Shown: in pieces, positions 8,881-19,055 of the stretch
Layout of the letters: the number at the start of each line of letters is the position of its first letter
Numbering within the stretch: the first letter of the stretch is position 1
Source of the DNA: Chloroflexaceae bacterium
GTDB taxonomy: Bacteria > Chloroflexota > Chloroflexia > Chloroflexales > Chloroflexaceae
Reading direction: 5' to 3'
Length of the DNA stretch: 64,000 nt
Assembly: GCA_028282325.1 (NCBI GenBank)
Contig: JANQID010000077.1
Location: forward strand, 62,001 to 126,000
Notes under the pieces: model-generated
The model's database searches: none
Seen by the model: only the letters and a program-made list of their open reading frames with translations
What the model was told of the DNA's origin: nothing
Translations under genes and position numbers: made by a program

Positions 8881-8980
8881 TATTGCCTCGTTTCAAACAT
8901 GGTTTCTAGATCTAAGCACCCGAAATTATAGCACGGCTTGGATACGAGCAAGGTGAATAGCATCGCACATGACAAATATA

Positions 8981-10813
8981 TCATCTCTGGCGTTCCGCCG
9001 CTAATAATGCACGAGCGACCGCTTGTTCGAGCGGCCAGAGTTGCGGCGTTGTACGATAGAGGAATGCAATCGTCATATCGTTGTCGTGTGCAATCGTGCG
9101 CATGGCCCCGGCAATAGGAGTGCCATCCGGCGTTGTACCAGCGAAGCTTTGATAGCGACTGCCATCCGGCAAAGCGATTGGATTGCTTTCCTCGGCGACC
9201 GCGCCAACCAGCAAAGGGAACGCCTCAGTGACGCTCGGCGCTTCGATGCCGATGGGCGCAGCGCTTATCACGCGCAGGCCATCGGGAGCCATAGCGACGT
9301 ACTCTTCAAATTCGGCGAAGATTTCCAGCCGCCATTCCGCCGGGTAGAACAGGCGATAGCCGAGAGGCCCGACGACGTTGAGCGGAGGCGCCGGCAGCCA
9401 AACCAGCGGCGATGCGTAATCGACATCCTCAACCAGTCGTCCCGCCGGCGCATCGCCCGGAACCCAGCGCCAGATCTCGCCCGGATCGGTCGTTTCATAC
9501 AGCGCTTCGTTGGCATCAACATCGGCGCTCCAGTTCGGCGGCAAGAGCACTGCCATCGCGCTGCCATCGGGCGACCAGGCCGCTCCGGCAACGTGTGCAA
9601 GCTGATCGATTTCCGCTGCCTGGGTCTCACGCTCGCCGGTTGGCAGAAATACCGCGCCTGAGCGTTCAAGATCCAGGATTTGTACGCTCCAGACATCGTA
9701 CCCGCTGAAGCCGCGCGCGTTGCTGTAGTCATACTCGATGGCAGCCATACGATTCCCGCTGGGAGCAAACAGCGGGTCAAGCAACCATCCCGCGCCGACG
9801 CCGAGCAGGTCGCCATTCCCCTGAAACGAACCGGCCATCTCGATGTAGTCCAGATCGACCAGCGCTCGATAGCCGACAAAGCGTTGGTACGCTAGCTGCA
9901 AACCGTCAGGCGACCATGACGGCGCATAGACCAGCAAACCGCTTTCATCGGAGCGCTCAGGATCGGCGCTGGTGAAACTCCAGCCGTTTTGACCGCGGCG
10001 ATTGACCAGCCGAATGGTATTCACGGCATTGACGGCATCGAAACCCGACGCCTCGGCTTGCGGCGGCGTTGCAAACGCAATGCGCAACCCGTCGGGCGAG
10101 AAGGCAGGATCGCACCCAGCCTCAAGCGTGGTCTCGCGTTCGGTGACGATATCCAGCAAGCGCACATCGCTGGCAGCACACCAGGCGGCCCAGCTTTGCC
10201 ATTCAAACGGGCGCGCGGGCGCGACGCTTGCGGAAGCATACGCCAGCGTCAAACCATCGGAGGCCCAGGCGAGACTGCTCTCCGCACGCGTGTTGTCGGT
10301 CGCCTGGCGGAGATCGGAGCCATCCCGCTGCACCAGCCAGATCTCGGCGGACAACCCATCGCTGCGCACGATCGCCAGCATTCGCCCATCGGGTGTTGCG
10401 GCGAATTCCTGCACATTGCGCGCGATCACGCGTTCCCGGCGAGCATCCAGATCATAAGCGGTCAGGTCGCCGCCACGAAGAAACAAGAGTTCACTGCCTA
10501 TGCGCAGTGCAGACGCGATGGTTACAGTCGGCGCGCTGGTTGCGGTTGCCGCGCTCATAGGTGAAGCAACTGCGGTTGGCGTCGTTGCCGGGGCAGTCGT
10601 CGTAATCGTTGGCACAGCCGTCGGTGATGAAGCTTCGCTCGATGGGGAAGGCGGAATATCAGTCGGTGAAGGCAACGTCGACGCTACGTCAACCATCGCC
10701 GCCGTCGTGGGCGTGATCGTAGGAATACCGGCGGCAGCGCCCTGACATCCCGCGATCATCACGATCAGTAGCGCAAGAACCGGCGTTATCCTTCCCGCTT
10801 GACGATACCGCAT
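8981..10813 (-). CDS. TolB-like beta-propeller lipoprotein
   Basis: About 610 aa. Start ATG 10813 is chosen because GAGGAG lies 7 bp upstream and a signal peptide with a lipobox (LLIVMIAGC) follows directly; the longer frame to 10897 adds a non-signal leader. A Thr/Pro/Ser-rich linker of about 70 residues follows. Then come several WD40/PD40-type blades (SPDGLRIAFA, SPDGLQLAYQR, SPDGSAMAVLLP and variants) typical of TolB propellers. The last 120 residues form a separate domain after LNVVGPLGYRLFYPAEW, a pattern seen in surface lipoproteins that follow protein-damage or binding functions. It is divergent from the macroglobulin-like gene with 158 bp between the starts, so the two may share regulation. 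Ligand unknown. Confidence 0.75.
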   Translation of the reverse strand: MRYRQAGRITPVLALLIVMIAGCQGAAAGIPTITPTTAAMVDVASTLPSPTDIPPSPSSEASSPTAVPTITTTAPATTPTAVASPMSAATATSAPTVTIASALRIGSELLFLRGGDLTAYDLDARRERVIARNVQEFAATPDGRMLAIVRSDGLSAEIWLVQRDGSDLRQATDNTRAESSLAWASDGLTLAYASASVAPARPFEWQSWAAWCAASDVRLLDIVTERETTLEAGCDPAFSPDGLRIAFATPPQAEASGFDAVNAVNTIRLVNRRGQNGWSFTSADPERSDESGLLVYAPSWSPDGLQLAYQRFVGYRALVDLDYIEMAGSFQGNGDLLGVGAGWLLDPLFAPSGNRMAAIEYDYSNARGFSGYDVWSVQILDLERSGAVFLPTGERETQAAEIDQLAHVAGAAWSPDGSAMAVLLPPNWSADVDANEALYETTDPGEIWRWVPGDAPAGRLVEDVDYASPLVWLPAPPLNVVGPLGYRLFYPAEWRLEIFAEFEEYVAMAPDGLRVISAAPIGIEAPSVTEAFPLLVGAVAEESNPIALPDGSRYQSFAGTTPDGTPIAGAMRTIAHDNDMTIAFLYRTTPQLWPLEQAVARALLAAERQR

Positions 10814-10971
10814 TCCATCGCTCCTCGTCACTATATGGCGGAGCACGTATGTGCCAGAGGCTTGTTCATCGTACCATATTCGCCGCACGAACGCCAACGG
10901 ATGAGATATGCTATACTATCATCGCGCTCGCTGCTCGCGACCGTAGGCGAAGGTTTGGTTGGAGTATTAGA

Positions 10972-13900
10972 GTGCGAGTCCTACGCTTCCTCGGCGTGAT
11001 CTGGACAGCTTTACTAGGCTGCATTGCCCTTGCATTGACGTTGGCGACAACCATACGGTTGTTGCTGCCGCTTACTCCCTGGGCGCAACCGCCTGTCCTG
11101 ACCCGCATCTCCCCCGGCGATGGCTTCCGCGAGGTTTTGCCGCGCACGCCGATCAAGCTGACATTCGATCAGCCGATGAATCGCTATTCGGTCGGCCAGG
11201 CGATCCGGTTCGAGCCGCCAATTTCCGGCGATCTACGTCTGCGATGGAGCGATGACAATCAAACGCTGACGATCACGCCGGATCAGGCGTTCACATCAAA
11301 TACGACATACACCCTGACACTCGATCGTCAGGCGCAAGGGCGCTGGTGGCGCACACTTCACGCGCCGATCGCGGCCAGCTTTCATACTGCGCAAGCGCCG
11401 ACGGTATCTGCTGCGTTGCCCAATCGCGCCTCGGTTGATCCGAACGCCGCCATTGCCCTGATCTTCAGCCAGCCGATGGTTCCCCCAGATCGCATCGGGG
11501 CGACGCCAATTCTGCCTCAACTCCAATTTGAGCCGCCGATCGCCGCCGAAGCGTACTGGATTGACGTATACACGCTCGCGCTGTATCCAACGACGCCGCT
11601 CGCGCCAGCAACGCGCTATCGCGGGCGAATTGCCGCCGGATTGACCAACGCCCGCGGCGCTGAGCTGGAGCAATCGTTTACGTGGAGCTGGCAAACCCGC
11701 GGTCCTACGCTGCTCGATCATAGCCCGCCCGATGACAGCCGCTGGGTTGCGCCGCGCCAACCGCTTACCCTGACCCTTTCACCGGCGCTCGACTTAAATG
11801 CGGTCGAGTCCAGCTTGCAGATTACGCCGACAATTAGCGGTACATTGACGAGCGCAACTACTTTATCGAACACGCAGATCATCACCTTCACCCCCGCGCG
11901 TGAGTGGACGCCGGGGCAAACATACGATGCTACGATGCCTATCGCCGAACCGGCGTCGACCACGACGTGGAGTTTTACGACTCAGCCACTTCCCGGCCTC
12001 ATCGGGCGGTTCCCCGGTCAAGGACAGCTTTTGCCGCGCGGACAAGCGCTACGGCTGATCTTCAGCACTCCGATGAATACCGAGACGCTGCGCTCCGGGT
12101 TGATCCTGACGCCAGCCGCGGATGATCTGGAAATCAGCGTACACGAGACGGAAGTGCGACTGCTGGCCGATTTCGCGCCGACGACCGCCTATACCCTGAC
12201 CATCCCCGCCGACCTTACCGACCGCAACGGTGTCCCGCTCGCCAGCGACTACTCCCTGCGATTTCTTACGACGCCCGCCGCGCCGACGTTGGCGCTGCCG
12301 GAAATCACCGGGCATTTTGCCAGCTTTCCGACTGCGCAACCGGTTGCGGTACGCATAGAGCGTACCAATCTCTCGGCGCTGAATTTGACGCTCTACGCAC
12401 TCGACGAAGCCACGCTGCTGCGTACGCTCAACTTCAGTCGCCAGGAATGGGATGGCTTCGCCCCCGAACGTTACGATCAGCAAATGCTGCGTGATTGGCA
12501 GATCGCTCTCAACGATCCGACCGATCAGATCGTGCGCGATTCGCTGCCGATTGAACTTAACCCAGATCAGCCGCTCGATCCCGGCGCATACTATCTGCGT
12601 ATACGCACGCCGGAAGGGCCCGACGCCGACATCGTTTTGATCGTCTCGCGCGTCGATCTGGCCCTCAAGCAGAGCGATCGTCAAACGCTGGTCTGGGCCA
12701 TCGACGCCATCAGCGGCGAACCGCTGCCTGAGCTGCCGCTTGCGCTCTATCGCGGCAACGCGCTCGTCGCCCGTGGGAGCAGCAATGCCGATGGAATTTG
12801 GCTGATCGATCACATCCGTCGCTCGGAGATCACGCCATATGTTGTGGTTGGCGGAACGGAGCAGCCCGCGGTCGTCAGCAGCGCATGGCAAACGATGATA
12901 AGCCGGTCAAGTGATGGGCCAGCAGCCCAACAACGCTATACCTGCGCCATCTTCACCGATCACTCACATTACATCCCCGGCGCGACGATGGAGGTCCTGG
13001 GCATTGCGCGCGTGCGCGATTCCGGCGGCGCGCTAATTGCACCGCCGCCGGGAACCCCATTCGAGCTGACAGTGCAGGCGTGGGATGATCGCAACGCAAT
13101 CTCCGGCGTCTCGTTCAGACTCGACAGCAAAGGCATCATCAGCGGCAGCCTGACGCTTGACGATAATCTGACTCCAGGTCTCTACTCTGTGCGCACGAGC
13201 CTGGGCGACGCGACAGCCAGTGTCCCGATACAGATCACGGCAGTCGATCCCCCGTTTGATGTGCAGTTTGAGACGGCGGAATCGCCAGACACGCCGGAAC
13301 TCGCATTGCGCGTGACGGGCGCCGGCGTTCCGATTGCCGGCGCGACTGTTTCCTGGCGCGTCTACATCGCACCGGAGCCCGCCACGCCTCAACAGGTTGA
13401 CGGTGCAATCTTCGTCGATGACGAACAACCGGCGCTCGCGCCGTTCGAGCGTGAAGGCAGCGGCGTTACCGACCCGAACGGGCGGTTGGCGTTGCCGCTG
13501 CCTGAACCGGCTACCCTGTCCCAGACCCTGCGCTATATTGTCACCGCACGCGTACAGGAGCCGGGCGGCCCGTCCGTGGAAGCGACAACAACGTATGTGA
13601 TCACGCCGACAACGCCGACCATTGGCATACGCTTGCCAAGCCGCATCGTCACGAGTCGCGAACGCCCCGCCGTGATCGTACTGGCCCAGAATCGGCGCGG
13701 CAATGCAGCATCGGGTTCGGCAATCGCCCTTGAAGTCTATCGGCGAGCATGGACTATCGATCCGGCGACCGGCGACCGGCTTCCCGCCGACACGTTGGTA
13801 TTGAGCAGACGCACAACAACCGACGACCAGGGCCAGGCAACGCTCGAACTGCCGCCGCTATCCGCAGCAGAGTATCGCATCGTTGCCAGAAGCGGAACGC

Positions 13901-16557
13901 GGCAAAGCGCAACCGGTTTATGGGTCGTCAATTCCGGCTACACAGGCTGGCGCGATGATGGCGAGCAACTCCGGGTTGTTACCGATCGCACGCACTACCG
14001 GCCCGGCGACGTTGCCCGGATCCTGGTGCTTGGATCGTATGCGGACGCGACAATGCTCCTCACGCTGGAGCAAAACGGCGTGATCAGCGCAACTACACGT
14101 AATGTTCAAGCCAGCCAGGTGATCAATCTCGACATCACGGAAAATATGGCCCCAAGTACGCACATTGGCGTAGTCCTCGCCCGGCGCAATACCGGCCAGT
14201 CGGTGCCGCTCCAGGCTGGGTATGCCAATATTCACGTGATCGACGCCGCTCAAACGATGACGTTGACCATTGCCGCCGATCAGCCGACATATGCACCGGA
14301 AGCTACCGCAACTCTGACGGTGAGCGTCCAGGATGATCAGGGCCAGGCGTTAGACGCGCAACTGATCCTGGCGGTTGCGCCAGACGACAACTCGCCAATC
14401 GAGTCGACGGCGTTTATTGACGCATTCCAGCGCCTCAACCCGTCGGGCTTCATCACGGCGCAAACGCAATCGCGGTATCAGGCGCAAGAGGCGGCGGAAT
14501 CCGCCGTCGCCGCGTCGCATGATGAGCCTTCCAGATGGCGAGCGCCGCCCGACTGGCGCTTGCTGACGCCGAAAATCGTGAACACCGGATCCGACGGTGT
14601 GCGGGTCTTTCAGGCTACGCTGCCGGCCACCCCCGGTCGCTGGCGGGTGATCGCCTACGCCGCTACCGCTGACGGGCGTTTCGCCCAGGCCTACACGACG
14701 CTGGTGACAACCCAACCGCTGGTCATCGAGCCGATCCTGCCGCCATTTTTGCACTATGGCGACCGCGCCGCCGTGATTGCGCGCATCCGCAACACAACGC
14801 CGGTCACGCAGACGGCGCGCGTGGCTTTGACAATGCGTGGGGCGATGATGGCCGACGACACGCCCGTCACCCAGATGCTTGTCCTGCCGCCTGAGTCCGA
14901 ACAATCGGCGCGCTGGATGATCGAGGCCGATGCCGGAGACGAAGCGACGTTTACTTTCAGTATGTTCGCATCCGATCAGAAGCAAACCGCAACCCGCGTC
15001 ACCTTGCCAGTGCAATACGCCGAGGTAACGCTGCACTCGCATACCGATGCGGTTGCCATCACGCAACCGTTCTCCACAACCATCGCGCTAACATCAACTG
15101 CATCGAGTCAACTTGAGTTGATGCTCGCGCCTACGATTCGATCCGCCGTCGCCGCAATCGCTGCAGACCTGGCGGCAGCGCCGGATCACAGCATCGAACA
15201 ATCGGCCAGCCTGCTGCTCCTGAACGCGCTGTTGGCTCGCGACGGCGATCCGCAAGAACGCCAGGCGCGCCAATCGCAAGCCCGGCAGATATTCGCCGCG
15301 CTCGACGCGAACCAGAATAGCGATGGCGGTTGGGGATGGCGTCCGGGTATGCCCTCCAATACTTTCGTAACGACGTATGTCTTAGAAGCCCAGGTTACGG
15401 CTAACGAAGCATTCGAGCTTGACCAGAACGCCAATGCACGGGCGCTCGCATTTCTCCGCCGCGCCAATCAGACTGATCTGAATCCCAACCTGCAAGCGTA
15501 TATTGCCTATCTGTTTGCGTTATCCGGCGATGGCAACGTCGATGCAGCCCGTGGCCTACTCGATCAAGAGCTTGGCGCGGATGGATTAGCCTACCTGGCA
15601 TTGGCGCTGCCGCCCGACCAGGCGAACCCGGCATTAATACGCCTGCTGGCGCAAGCGCGCGCAGAACGCGCCACGGATCATAATGAACGTACTGTTGTCT
15701 GGTCAATCGACGGTAGCGTCGCTCTGCCGCGGAGTTCCGTCGGCGTCACTGCGCTGGCGGCGCAGGCGCTGCAACGCTTGCGCCCCGACAGTCCCCAGAT
15801 CGAACCGGCGCTGCAAACGCTTCTGCAAGCCTGGGGCGCCAATGGATGGGGGGCGTCTATCGACAGCGTGCGCTGCGCCGGAGCGTTGCTCGCAAGCCCA
15901 TTCACCGCCGAATCCGCGTCCGGCCTGCGTCTGACGGTGAATGACGACACGCTGCTGGATTCCAGCCGACCGCTGACGCGCACCCAACGCTTCCAACTGG
16001 ACGCGAATGAACTAGAATCGGAGAATATCGTACGCGTGGACTTCGCTAATGACGGGTTTACTGCACCGCCGACCCTCAATCGCCCGACGTTATTGCTGGC
16101 GCATCGGCTAACCCAACCTGCGCCGAACGCGCCAGACGCCGAATCAAGCAACGGGCCGCCGGACAGTATCATGCGACAGGATCTCAGCGATCCCATCAGC
16201 GGTGCTACGCTCGATCCGGCGACGCTGCGGCAAGGGCAGCTCGTGCGCGTGCGTCTCACGTTGATTACCACACAATCGCCGGGTATTGCCGAATTACACG
16301 TAGTTCCGCCAGCAGCGTTCGCGGCAGTGAGCGCAGAGGGCAACCAGGATTTCACGCACACAATTGTGACACGAAACCGGATTATCTTCGCTGCCGCCGA
16401 CCTCAAAAGCGGGGTATACCTCCAGTCCTATCTTGCCCGTGTGGTTGCGACTGGAGACTTTGTCGTTCCCTCGCCGCAGATTATGTTGGGCTTCGGCAAA
16501 AGTCTCACTGCTACAGAATACAATCTACGTAACATATCGATCATACCGACATCATAA
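10972..16557 (+). CDS. Alpha-2-macroglobulin-like surface protein lacking the thioester Cys
   Basis: 1861 aa from GTG 10972 (GGAG 7 bp upstream). A membrane anchor or uncleaved signal (about residues 3-28) is followed by about four SbsA/Big_5 Ig-like domains (repeated P.d....p.t.i.l.FsqpM pattern, to about residue 430). Next come macroglobulin domains with DHSHYIPGATMEVLGIARVR and DRTHYRPGDVARILVLGSYA, then the alpha-2-macroglobulin core and the helical thioester-domain region (NQNSDGGWGWRPG). Bacterial homologues trap proteases in the periplasm or on the surface. The expected CxEQ thioester is SIEQ here, with Ser1407 coded by AGC at 15190, so covalent trapping is not expected. A possible TATACT -10 lies at 10912-10917. 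The gene is intact over its whole length and divergent from the TolB-like lipoprotein. Confidence 0.85.
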   Translation: MRVLRFLGVIWTALLGCIALALTLATTIRLLLPLTPWAQPPVLTRISPGDGFREVLPRTPIKLTFDQPMNRYSVGQAIRFEPPISGDLRLRWSDDNQTLTITPDQAFTSNTTYTLTLDRQAQGRWWRTLHAPIAASFHTAQAPTVSAALPNRASVDPNAAIALIFSQPMVPPDRIGATPILPQLQFEPPIAAEAYWIDVYTLALYPTTPLAPATRYRGRIAAGLTNARGAELEQSFTWSWQTRGPTLLDHSPPDDSRWVAPRQPLTLTLSPALDLNAVESSLQITPTISGTLTSATTLSNTQIITFTPAREWTPGQTYDATMPIAEPASTTTWSFTTQPLPGLIGRFPGQGQLLPRGQALRLIFSTPMNTETLRSGLILTPAADDLEISVHETEVRLLADFAPTTAYTLTIPADLTDRNGVPLASDYSLRFLTTPAAPTLALPEITGHFASFPTAQPVAVRIERTNLSALNLTLYALDEATLLRTLNFSRQEWDGFAPERYDQQMLRDWQIALNDPTDQIVRDSLPIELNPDQPLDPGAYYLRIRTPEGPDADIVLIVSRVDLALKQSDRQTLVWAIDAISGEPLPELPLALYRGNALVARGSSNADGIWLIDHIRRSEITPYVVVGGTEQPAVVSSAWQTMISRSSDGPAAQQRYTCAIFTDHSHYIPGATMEVLGIARVRDSGGALIAPPPGTPFELTVQAWDDRNAISGVSFRLDSKGIISGSLTLDDNLTPGLYSVRTSLGDATASVPIQITAVDPPFDVQFETAESPDTPELALRVTGAGVPIAGATVSWRVYIAPEPATPQQVDGAIFVDDEQPALAPFEREGSGVTDPNGRLALPLPEPATLSQTLRYIVTARVQEPGGPSVEATTTYVITPTTPTIGIRLPSRIVTSRERPAVIVLAQNRRGNAASGSAIALEVYRRAWTIDPATGDRLPADTLVLSRRTTTDDQGQATLELPPLSAAEYRIVARSGTRQSATGLWVVNSGYTGWRDDGEQLRVVTDRTHYRPGDVARILVLGSYADATMLLTLEQNGVISATTRNVQASQVINLDITENMAPSTHIGVVLARRNTGQSVPLQAGYANIHVIDAAQTMTLTIAADQPTYAPEATATLTVSVQDDQGQALDAQLILAVAPDDNSPIESTAFIDAFQRLNPSGFITAQTQSRYQAQEAAESAVAASHDEPSRWRAPPDWRLLTPKIVNTGSDGVRVFQATLPATPGRWRVIAYAATADGRFAQAYTTLVTTQPLVIEPILPPFLHYGDRAAVIARIRNTTPVTQTARVALTMRGAMMADDTPVTQMLVLPPESEQSARWMIEADAGDEATFTFSMFASDQKQTATRVTLPVQYAEVTLHSHTDAVAITQPFSTTIALTSTASSQLELMLAPTIRSAVAAIAADLAAAPDHSIEQSASLLLLNALLARDGDPQERQARQSQARQIFAALDANQNSDGGWGWRPGMPSNTFVTTYVLEAQVTANEAFELDQNANARALAFLRRANQTDLNPNLQAYIAYLFALSGDGNVDAARGLLDQELGADGLAYLALALPPDQANPALIRLLAQARAERATDHNERTVVWSIDGSVALPRSSVGVTALAAQALQRLRPDSPQIEPALQTLLQAWGANGWGASIDSVRCAGALLASPFTAESASGLRLTVNDDTLLDSSRPLTRTQRFQLDANELESENIVRVDFANDGFTAPPTLNRPTLLLAHRLTQPAPNAPDAESSNGPPDSIMRQDLSDPISGATLDPATLRQGQLVRVRLTLITTQSPGIAELHVVPPAAFAAVSAEGNQDFTHTIVTRNRIIFAAADLKSGVYLQSYLARVVATGDFVVPSPQIMLGFGKSLTATEYNLRNISIIPTS

Positions 16558-16569
16558 TGTACAAGATAT

Positions 16570-17142
16570 ATGGTTGAAAGCACGATGGTATCGAGCCAAA
16601 CAATAATCTCTACCAAACGTCTGATATTGCGCCCGCTTGGTCCAATATTTGCCGAACCGACGCTCGACTATCTCATCCGAAATCGCGCATTTTTTGAAGA
16701 ATGGAATCCATCGCTCGAAGACGCATACTATACGCTGGACTTCCAAAGACAGCGTCTGAGGCGCGAATGGCAGCAGATGCTGCACAGGCGACTAGTCAGA
16801 CTATATATTTTCAAACGCCAGGATCAGCATTTCGAGCATGTTATCGGTGATCTCGCCTTCTCTCATTTCAACGACTATCGCTCATGCTTTCTGGGGTACA
16901 AGCTGGATAAAAATGAAACCAACCAGGGATATATGACCGAGGCTTTGGACTATGCGCTCCGTTTTGGATTTGGTCAACTACGATTACATCGCATCGAAGC
17001 CAATATTATGCCGCGAAACCTGTGTTCACGCCGAGTCGTCGAAAAACTCGGCTTCGTCAAAGATAGCTTGATACAAGGGTATCTTCAGATCAACGGGGTC
17101 TGGGAAGATCATATCCGTTATGTCAAACAAAAGCCCTGCTAG
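16570..17142 (+). CDS. GNAT acetyltransferase (RimJ/RimL type)
   Basis: 190 aa. TKRLILRPLGP at the N-terminus, YKLDKNETNQGYMTEALDYA as the acetyl-CoA pyrophosphate loop, and LHRIEANIMPRNLCSRRVVE with KLGFVKDSL are the standard motifs of N-acetyltransferases that act on ribosomal-protein N-termini or small amines. It starts 12 bp after the macroglobulin stop and may be co-transcribed with it, though no functional link is apparent. The region is slightly AT-richer than its neighbours. ATG 16585 is an alternative start. The target is unknown. Confidence 0.85.
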   Translation: MVESTMVSSQTIISTKRLILRPLGPIFAEPTLDYLIRNRAFFEEWNPSLEDAYYTLDFQRQRLRREWQQMLHRRLVRLYIFKRQDQHFEHVIGDLAFSHFNDYRSCFLGYKLDKNETNQGYMTEALDYALRFGFGQLRLHRIEANIMPRNLCSRRVVEKLGFVKDSLIQGYLQINGVWEDHIRYVKQKPC

Positions 17143-17215
17143 CGCTTATATTTTGCATATTTCCAAACGCTACACCAGTGCGACAGCGCCGTCGATAAAT
17201 TGATTTGAGGTTGGT

Positions 17216-18997
17216 GTGCTACGACGTTCCACATTCGTATTGCTCACCATAGTTGTGTTGTTAACTCCCTCGGCAACAGCGCCGCAGTCAGGCGCCGCCG
17301 GAACGCCCGTCTACAGCCGCACACCGAGCGGGCCGCCGTCGTTTGGTCTGAACTCGCATATTGCAACGCGCTATCCCGACCCGGCGACGATGGACAAGCC
17401 TGCCGACGTGATCGTCGAGCTAGGGGTCAACTGGGTGCGCGAAGACTTGCACTGGCACCGCGTGCAGCCGACTTCCAACGCCTGGGATTGGACCTTCACC
17501 GACGCCGCCATCCACGAACTGGCTGAGCGCGGAATCAACATACTGGGCGTTCTGGGGCCGTCGGTAGGCTGGGCCACGCCCTTCTCCGGTGACGCGCCGG
17601 ATGGCGTCTCCTACTACGCCCCCGATCCCGATCGTTTCGTCGCCTATGTGCAGGCCGTTGTCACCCGCTATCGGGATCGCATCCATCACTGGGAAATCTG
17701 GAACGAACCAGACAATGCAATCTTCTGGCGTCCGCATCCCGATCCGCTAGCCTATGCCGATTTGCTCAAGCGCGCAACCGCAGCGATCAAAGGCATCGAT
17801 CCGCACGCCCAGACGCTTATCGGCGGTCTCAACCCGTTCGATCTCTCGTTTGCCCGCACGGTGGCCGAGTCGGGCCATTGGGACAGTTTCGACATTATCG
17901 CCATTCATCCTTACGTCGATCCTTACAGCCCCGAAGCCGGCAACCTCATCGCCGCCGCCGATGGCATACGCACAATGGCGCTGCATTATGGCGTCAAGCC
18001 AATCTGGGCAACCGAGATCGGCTGGTCCAGCGGGCCGGGAGATCGCGATGCTATTGGGATGACCGACGAAGAGATGCAAGCGAACTATCTCGTACGGGCA
18101 ATGCTGCTGTTGTGGCAAGCGGGGGTCGAGCATATCTTCTGGTACACGCTGAAGGACGACCCGCACAACCCCTACGGCTTGATCAGATATGGCGACGGAC
18201 GCGCCGATCTCGAACCACGCAAGCCAGCGTTCGCCGCGCTACGCACGCTCAACCGCGAAACAGCCGGCGCCCGCTTTATCGAGCGCCGCGACGTATTTCA
18301 CCAACACACCCTGCTCAACTTTGAAGAACCGCGCGAATGGCTGCGGCCCAGCCAGCCAAACGGAGCGCTTCGCCGCAGCCGATTGCAGCGCTATAGCGGA
18401 GCGTACAGCGCTCAGATAGCCTATCATTTCAGCACAACCGCGAACGACTATCTCGTATTTGAAAGCGCTCAACCGTTGCGCATCAATGAGGAGCTACAAG
18501 CATTGGGAGCGTGGGTCTATGGCGACGGCAGCGGACACCTGATCAAAGTCTGGCTGCGCGACGCGGAAGGCGAGGTGCTTCAATTTAACCTGGGTGTAGT
18601 TGGGGAGCCAGGATGGAGGTTGCTTGCGGCACCGATCAACCTGCGTGTTGAGAGCAACGATCGCATCGAGGGCGACATTAATGGGCGCCTCGACTTCCCG
18701 GCATACCTGGCAGCGATCGTGCTCGATGATTCACATCATACTTACACCGGCAGCGGAACGCTCTATGTGGACGATTTACACAGCATCACCGGCTACGTCG
18801 TCTACGATTTTCACCTGGAGCGTGAGGGCGGTACGCTCGACATTCTCTGGTCGCCGTTCCACACGCCGCAACCGTTCGCCCTCTCATACAGCGCTAGTGT
18901 TGAGCGCGACGGCAAGCGGAATGTGTGCGCCGTGGAAGAGACATGCTCTGCCATTCTCGATTCGGCACCGCTGTACCTCTGGAGTCAGCGCCAATAA
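17216..18997 (+). CDS. Secreted GH39-like (clan GH-A) glycoside hydrolase
   Basis: 593 aa from GTG 17216 (GAGG 5 bp upstream). A signal peptide (1-28) precedes a TIM-barrel catalytic domain. WNEP at 162-165 supplies the acid/base Glu164, and PIWATEIGWSS supplies the nucleophile Glu267, the strand-4/strand-7 arrangement of clan GH-A. Spacing and WVREDLHWHRVQP resemble GH39/cellulase-like enzymes. The C-terminal 200 residues (NFEEPREW... LYVDDLHSITG) look like a jelly-roll carbohydrate-binding module. The enzyme should act outside the cell on a polysaccharide or surface glycan; substrate is not predictable. It stands alone, with a 58-bp gap to the convergent anti-sigma candidate. Confidence 0.8.
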   Translation: MLRRSTFVLLTIVVLLTPSATAPQSGAAGTPVYSRTPSGPPSFGLNSHIATRYPDPATMDKPADVIVELGVNWVREDLHWHRVQPTSNAWDWTFTDAAIHELAERGINILGVLGPSVGWATPFSGDAPDGVSYYAPDPDRFVAYVQAVVTRYRDRIHHWEIWNEPDNAIFWRPHPDPLAYADLLKRATAAIKGIDPHAQTLIGGLNPFDLSFARTVAESGHWDSFDIIAIHPYVDPYSPEAGNLIAAADGIRTMALHYGVKPIWATEIGWSSGPGDRDAIGMTDEEMQANYLVRAMLLLWQAGVEHIFWYTLKDDPHNPYGLIRYGDGRADLEPRKPAFAALRTLNRETAGARFIERRDVFHQHTLLNFEEPREWLRPSQPNGALRRSRLQRYSGAYSAQIAYHFSTTANDYLVFESAQPLRINEELQALGAWVYGDGSGHLIKVWLRDAEGEVLQFNLGVVGEPGWRLLAAPINLRVESNDRIEGDINGRLDFPAYLAAIVLDDSHHTYTGSGTLYVDDLHSITGYVVYDFHLEREGGTLDILWSPFHTPQPFALSYSASVERDGKRNVCAVEETCSAILDSAPLYLWSQRQ

Positions 18998-19055
18998 TAC
19001 GCCTATACGACTGCCTGATCACACCCCCGAAACCCTTACCCTTATTGAACGAGCG

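Noticed and set aside
10849-10971. N-terminal extension of the macroglobulin frame
   Set aside because: GTG 10972 has a good ribosome binding site and is followed at once by the signal/anchor helix; the extension covers the promoter region.
12049-12891. 280-aa antisense frame inside the macroglobulin gene
   Set aside because: Shadow frame of a GC-rich coding sequence; no family features.
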